A stretch of 64,000 nt of DNA from assembly GCF_000717995.1 (NCBI RefSeq), contig NZ_JODM01000025.1, positions 62,001 through 126,000 of the forward strand. Direction: 5' to 3'. The DNA is from Streptomyces violaceorubidus (lineage in GTDB: Bacteria > Actinomycetota > Actinomycetes > Streptomycetales > Streptomycetaceae). Positions 61,063-64,000 of this stretch are shown piece after piece. The notes under the pieces were generated by a model, which searched no databases, was not told where the DNA came from, and saw only the letters and a list, made by a program, of their open reading frames with translations. Both the position numbers and the translations under genes were made by a program. The first letter of the stretch is position 1. Each line of letters starts with the position of its first letter.

Positions 61063-62826
61063 GTGGCGCAGGTACCGCAGAGGTTCTTCGACGCTCTGGC
61101 GGTGCGTACCTGGTGCGGTCTGTCGCTGCGCGCCCTCGGACGGGCGCGCGAGGAGATCGACGCGATCAACGTCTATCCCGTCGCCGACGGGGACACCGGC
61201 ACGAACCTGTACCTGACGCTGGAGTCCGCCGTCGCCGCCGTGGAGGCCGTCTTCGCGGCGCACGAGGTGGACGAGGGCCCCCGGGACGCGGCCGAGGCGC
61301 CCCCGGACGCGGGCGACGGACCCTCGCTCGCCGACGCCGTGGGTGCCATGGCGCACGGCGCGCTGATCGGCGCGCGGGGCAACTCCGGCACGATCCTCGC
61401 GCAGCTGCTGCGCGGCATGGCCCAGGTGCTCGCCGCCCGGGGTGACTCCGCCCACACCGAGGGCCCCGGTCTGCGGCTGGCCCTGCGACACGCGGCCGCG
61501 TCCGCCCGGCAGGCCGTGGCCCACCCGGTCGAGGGCACCGTCCTGACCGTCGCCTCGGCCGCCGCGGACGCGGCCGACGGCGTCGAGGGCGACTGCGCCG
61601 AGGTGGCCCGCGCCGCCTACGAGGGCGCCCGCGCGGCGCTCGCCGCCACCCCGGGCCAGCTGCCCGCCCTGGAGCGCGCCGGAGTGGTCGACGCGGGCGG
61701 GCACGGACTGGTGACGGTCCTCGCGGCCCTGGTGGAGACGTTCACGGGCCGGGCACCGGGTCCCGTCGCGGTGCCGCACGCGCGCGTGGTGCACGGGGGC
61801 GAGGACCGGGCGGGCTCGGATCGGGCGGGCGCGGCCCGCGCGTGCGCGGCGGCGGAGGGCCGCGGCACGCAGCAGGAGCGCGCCGCCGACGAGGGTGAGC
61901 ACCCTCCCGCGTTCGAGGTGATCTACCTCCTGGAGGCCGAGGACGCGGCCGTGGCCCGGCTGCGGCAGCGGCTCGACGCCCTCGGCGACTCGCTCGTCGT
62001 GGTCGGCGGCGACGGACTGTGGAACGTCCACGTGCACGTCGACGACGCCGGCGCCGCCGTGGAGGCGGGCGTCGAGGCCGGGCGGCCGTACCGGATCCGC
62101 ATCACCCACTTCGGGCACGGCGACGCGCACACCACCGGGACCGGGCGCCCGCCCCGGGAACGCACCCAGCGCGCCGTGGTGGCCGTCGTACCGGGGGAGG
62201 GGCTGGCGGCGCTGTACGCCGAGGCCGGCGCGACCACCCTTCTCGCGCGCCCCGGGGAGCCGCCCGCGAGCGGCGAGCTGGTCCAGGCCGTCCGGCGTGC
62301 CCACGCGCGCGAGGTGGTGCTGCTGCCCAACGACGCGGAGCTGCGCCACACCGCCGCCGCGGCGGCCGAGCAGGCCCGGGCCGGGGGCATCCGCGTCGCC
62401 CTCATCCCGACCCGTTCCGCGGTCCAGGGCATCGCCGCGCTCGCCGTGCACGAGCCCGAGCGCCGCTTCGACGAGGACGTGGTGGCCATGACCTCGGCGG
62501 CCGGCGCCACCCGTCACGCCGAGGTCACCGTCGCCGAACGCCAGTCCTGGACCACCGCGGGCATCTGCCAGGCCGGTGACGTGCTCGGCCTCATCGACGG
62601 CGACGTGGCGGTGATCGGCGCGGACGTCGCACAGGTCGCCGCGACCGTCCTGGACCGCATGCTGTCGGCCGGCGGCGAGCTGGTCACCCTGGTCCTCGGC
62701 GACGAGGCGCCCCCGGACGTCGCCGACCATCTGGAGGCGCGGGTCCGGGAGGCGTACCTCGCCGTCGACACCGTGGTCTACCGGGGCGGCCGGCAGGGCG
62801 CCCTGCTGCTGGTCGGCGTGGAGTAG
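61063..62826 (+). CDS. DAK2/FakA-type domain protein (YloV family)
   Basis: 587 residues: an N-terminal DhaL domain (INVYPVADGDTGTNLYLTLE; HGALIGARGNSGTILAQLLRG) and a C-terminal FakA-like domain (ERAGVVDAGGHGLVTVLAAL; NVHVHVDDAGAAVEAG), joined by a low-complexity acidic linker near residues 250-280. FakA is the ATP-binding half of fatty acid kinase in Firmicutes; no DegV-type FakB partner is adjacent. GTG 61063 has GGGAGG 5 bases before it. recG follows, a common actinobacterial order. Confidence 0.88.
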   Translation: MAQVPQRFFDALAVRTWCGLSLRALGRAREEIDAINVYPVADGDTGTNLYLTLESAVAAVEAVFAAHEVDEGPRDAAEAPPDAGDGPSLADAVGAMAHGALIGARGNSGTILAQLLRGMAQVLAARGDSAHTEGPGLRLALRHAAASARQAVAHPVEGTVLTVASAAADAADGVEGDCAEVARAAYEGARAALAATPGQLPALERAGVVDAGGHGLVTVLAALVETFTGRAPGPVAVPHARVVHGGEDRAGSDRAGAARACAAAEGRGTQQERAADEGEHPPAFEVIYLLEAEDAAVARLRQRLDALGDSLVVVGGDGLWNVHVHVDDAGAAVEAGVEAGRPYRIRITHFGHGDAHTTGTGRPPRERTQRAVVAVVPGEGLAALYAEAGATTLLARPGEPPASGELVQAVRRAHAREVVLLPNDAELRHTAAAAAEQARAGGIRVALIPTRSAVQGIAALAVHEPERRFDEDVVAMTSAAGATRHAEVTVAERQSWTTAGICQAGDVLGLIDGDVAVIGADVAQVAATVLDRMLSAGGELVTLVLGDEAPPDVADHLEARVREAYLAVDTVVYRGGRQGALLLVGVE

Positions 62827-62830
62827 GCGC

Positions 62831-62870
62831 GGCAGCACGGGTCGGCACGGGTCGGTACGGGTCGGTACGG
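62831..62870. repeat. 10-bp tandem repeat between the DAK2 gene and recG
   Basis: Four successive units of GTCGGTACGG (first two slightly diverged) in the short gap. Confidence 0.7.
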
Positions 62871-62906
62871 CGTTCCCCTGGGCCGTTGTCAGTGGCGTGG
62901 TGTGCA

Positions 62907-64000
62907 ATGGATCTCGTGCCCGCACTGCAAGAACCCCTGAAGAAGGTGCTCGGCCCCGCCACCGCGAAGGTAATGGCCGAGCACCTCGGCCTGCACACCG
63001 TCGGCGACCTCCTCCACCACTACCCCCGGAGATACGAGGAGCGCGGTCAGCTCACCCACCTCGCCGACCTGCCCATGGACGAGCACGTCACCGTGGTCGC
63101 GCAGGTCGCCGACGCCCGGCTGCACAGCTTCGCCTCCTCCAAGGCCCCCCGCGGCAAGGGGCAGCGCCTCGAAGTGACCATCACGGACGGCAGCGGCCGC
63201 CTCCAACTGGTCTTCTTCGGCAACGGCGTGCACAAGCCCCACAAGGAACTCCTGCCCGGCACCCGCGCGATGTTCGCCGGGAAGGTCTCCGTCTTCAACC
63301 GCCGCCTGCAACTGGCCCATCCGGCGTACGAGTTGCTGCGCGGTGACACCGAGGGAGAGGAAACCGTCGAGTCGTGGGCGGGCGCCCTCATCCCCCTCTA
63401 CCCGGCCACCGCCAAGCTGGAGTCCTGGAAGCTCGCCAAGGCGATCCAGACGGTGCTGCCCAGCGCCCAGGAGGCGGTCGACCCGCTCCCCGACTCCCTG
63501 CGCGAGGGCCGGGGCCTGGTCTCCCTGCCCGAGGCCCTCCTCAAGATCCACCGCCCGCACACCAAGGCCGACATCGAGGACGCCCGCGCCCGTCTGAAGT
63601 GGGACGAGGCCTTCGTCCTCCAGGTCGCCCTCGCGCGCCGCCGCCACGCCGAGACCCAACTCCCCGCCGTCCCCAGGAGGCCCCGCCCGGACGGCCTGCT
63701 CACCGCCTTCGACGACCGCCTCCCCTTCACCCTCACCGACGGCCAGCAGCGGGTCTCCCGCGAGATCTTCGACGACCTCGCCACCGACCACCCGATGCAC
63801 CGGCTGCTCCAGGGCGAGGTGGGCAGCGGCAAGACCCTGGTCGCCCTGCGCGCCATGCTCGCCGTCGTCGACTCCGGCGGGCAGGCCGTGATGCTGGCGC
63901 CCACCGAGGTGCTCGCCCAGCAGCACCACCGGTCGGTCGTCGAGATGATGGGCGAGCTGGCCGAGGGCGGGATGCTGGGCGGCGCCGAGCATGCCACCAA
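62907..64000 (+). CDS. recG: ATP-dependent DNA helicase RecG, N-terminal part
   Basis: Branch-migration helicase that reverses stalled forks. 364 residues are visible before the window ends: the wedge/OB domain (EVTITDGSGRLQLVFFGNGV), a linker (KLESWKLAKAIQTVLP), then helicase motif I GEVGSGKTLVALRAML and motif Ia QAVMLAPTEVLAQQHH. ATG 62907 starts the conserved sequence; no strong ribosome site. Open at the window edge. Confidence 0.93.
   Translation, partial: MDLVPALQEPLKKVLGPATAKVMAEHLGLHTVGDLLHHYPRRYEERGQLTHLADLPMDEHVTVVAQVADARLHSFASSKAPRGKGQRLEVTITDGSGRLQLVFFGNGVHKPHKELLPGTRAMFAGKVSVFNRRLQLAHPAYELLRGDTEGEETVESWAGALIPLYPATAKLESWKLAKAIQTVLPSAQEAVDPLPDSLREGRGLVSLPEALLKIHRPHTKADIEDARARLKWDEAFVLQVALARRRHAETQLPAVPRRPRPDGLLTAFDDRLPFTLTDGQQRVSREIFDDLATDHPMHRLLQGEVGSGKTLVALRAMLAVVDSGGQAVMLAPTEVLAQQHHRSVVEMMGELAEGGMLGGAEHAT

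Noticed and set aside
62831..62870. 10-bp tandem repeat before recG as a regulatory array
   Set aside because: Units have no symmetry and drift in sequence; more likely simple slippage.

Overview
The window is high-GC actinobacterial chromosome. GC-rich third codon positions, frequent GTG/TTG starts, GGAGG-type ribosome sites, two conservons and the gene order all point to Streptomyces. The order ilvBNC-serA ... leuB-ilvE ... cimA ... accBE-cvn2-cvn1-gltX ... ndgR-leuCD-hupS ... ddlA-thiL-thiD-rpmB-recG matches, from memory, the S. coelicolor SCO5511-SCO5566 neighbourhood. This is core chromosome. I see no prophage, insertion sequence, CRISPR array or integrase.

Layout. 1-6.6 kb: the 3' part of a GGDEF/EAL protein, an attenuator leader, ilvB, ilvN, a broken ilvC and serA. 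6.6-13.3 kb: a DHA2-type exporter with a divergent TetR, a PucR-type regulator divergent from proline dehydrogenase and P5C dehydrogenase, and a 43-residue protein. 13.4-15.9 kb: leuB and ilvE. 15.8-21.5 kb: an NCS1 permease divergent from a urease-like ureAB-ureC pair, then agmatine deiminase and a TetR. 21.5-24.8 kb: a second attenuator leader, cimA and a secreted TPM-type membrane protein. 24.8-30.1 kb: DMT transporter/TetR, isochorismatase-type hydrolase, YceI protein and a Tat-exported PL8 lyase. 30.3-32.1 kb: accB-accE. 32.3-43.1 kb: two complete conservons in tandem (cvn2, cvn1). 43.7-48.1 kb: a 62-residue peptide with a duplicated motif, FAH hydrolase-gltX, a solitary RelE-fold protein, a HAD hydrolase and five tRNA genes (Gln-Glu-Glu-Gln-Glu). 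48.1-54.7 kb: MerR/DUF4188 pair, ndgR divergent from leuCD, a small protein, hupS and cofC. 54.9-64 kb: plsC-gpsA-ddlA, a remnant lipoprotein gene, an Lrp-type RAM protein, thiL-thiD, rpmB, a DAK2-domain protein and the start of recG.

How the genes work together. Most branched-chain amino acid synthesis is here (ilvB, ilvN, ilvC, ilvE, leuB, leuC, leuD, cimA, the regulator ndgR); ilvD and a clear leuA are not. Two operons, ilvB and cimA, carry leader peptides with branched-chain codons followed by intrinsic terminators. The proline catabolic pair is likely controlled by the adjacent PucR-type protein. The permease/urease-like/agmatine deiminase group looks like a small nitrogen-scavenging unit.

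Main oddities. (1) ilvC lacks about 49 internal codons and its whole C-terminal part, and a lipoprotein gene beside ddlA is reduced to its 5' end. (2) The urease-like pair keeps every nickel ligand but has a changed substrate pocket and no accessory genes. (3) A 62-residue peptide with two ANPRRT(T/I)L motifs lies divergently upstream of cvn1. (4) A dispersed repeat supplies the same C-terminal codons to two unrelated transporters. Statements about homologues come from memory of the families; no search was run.
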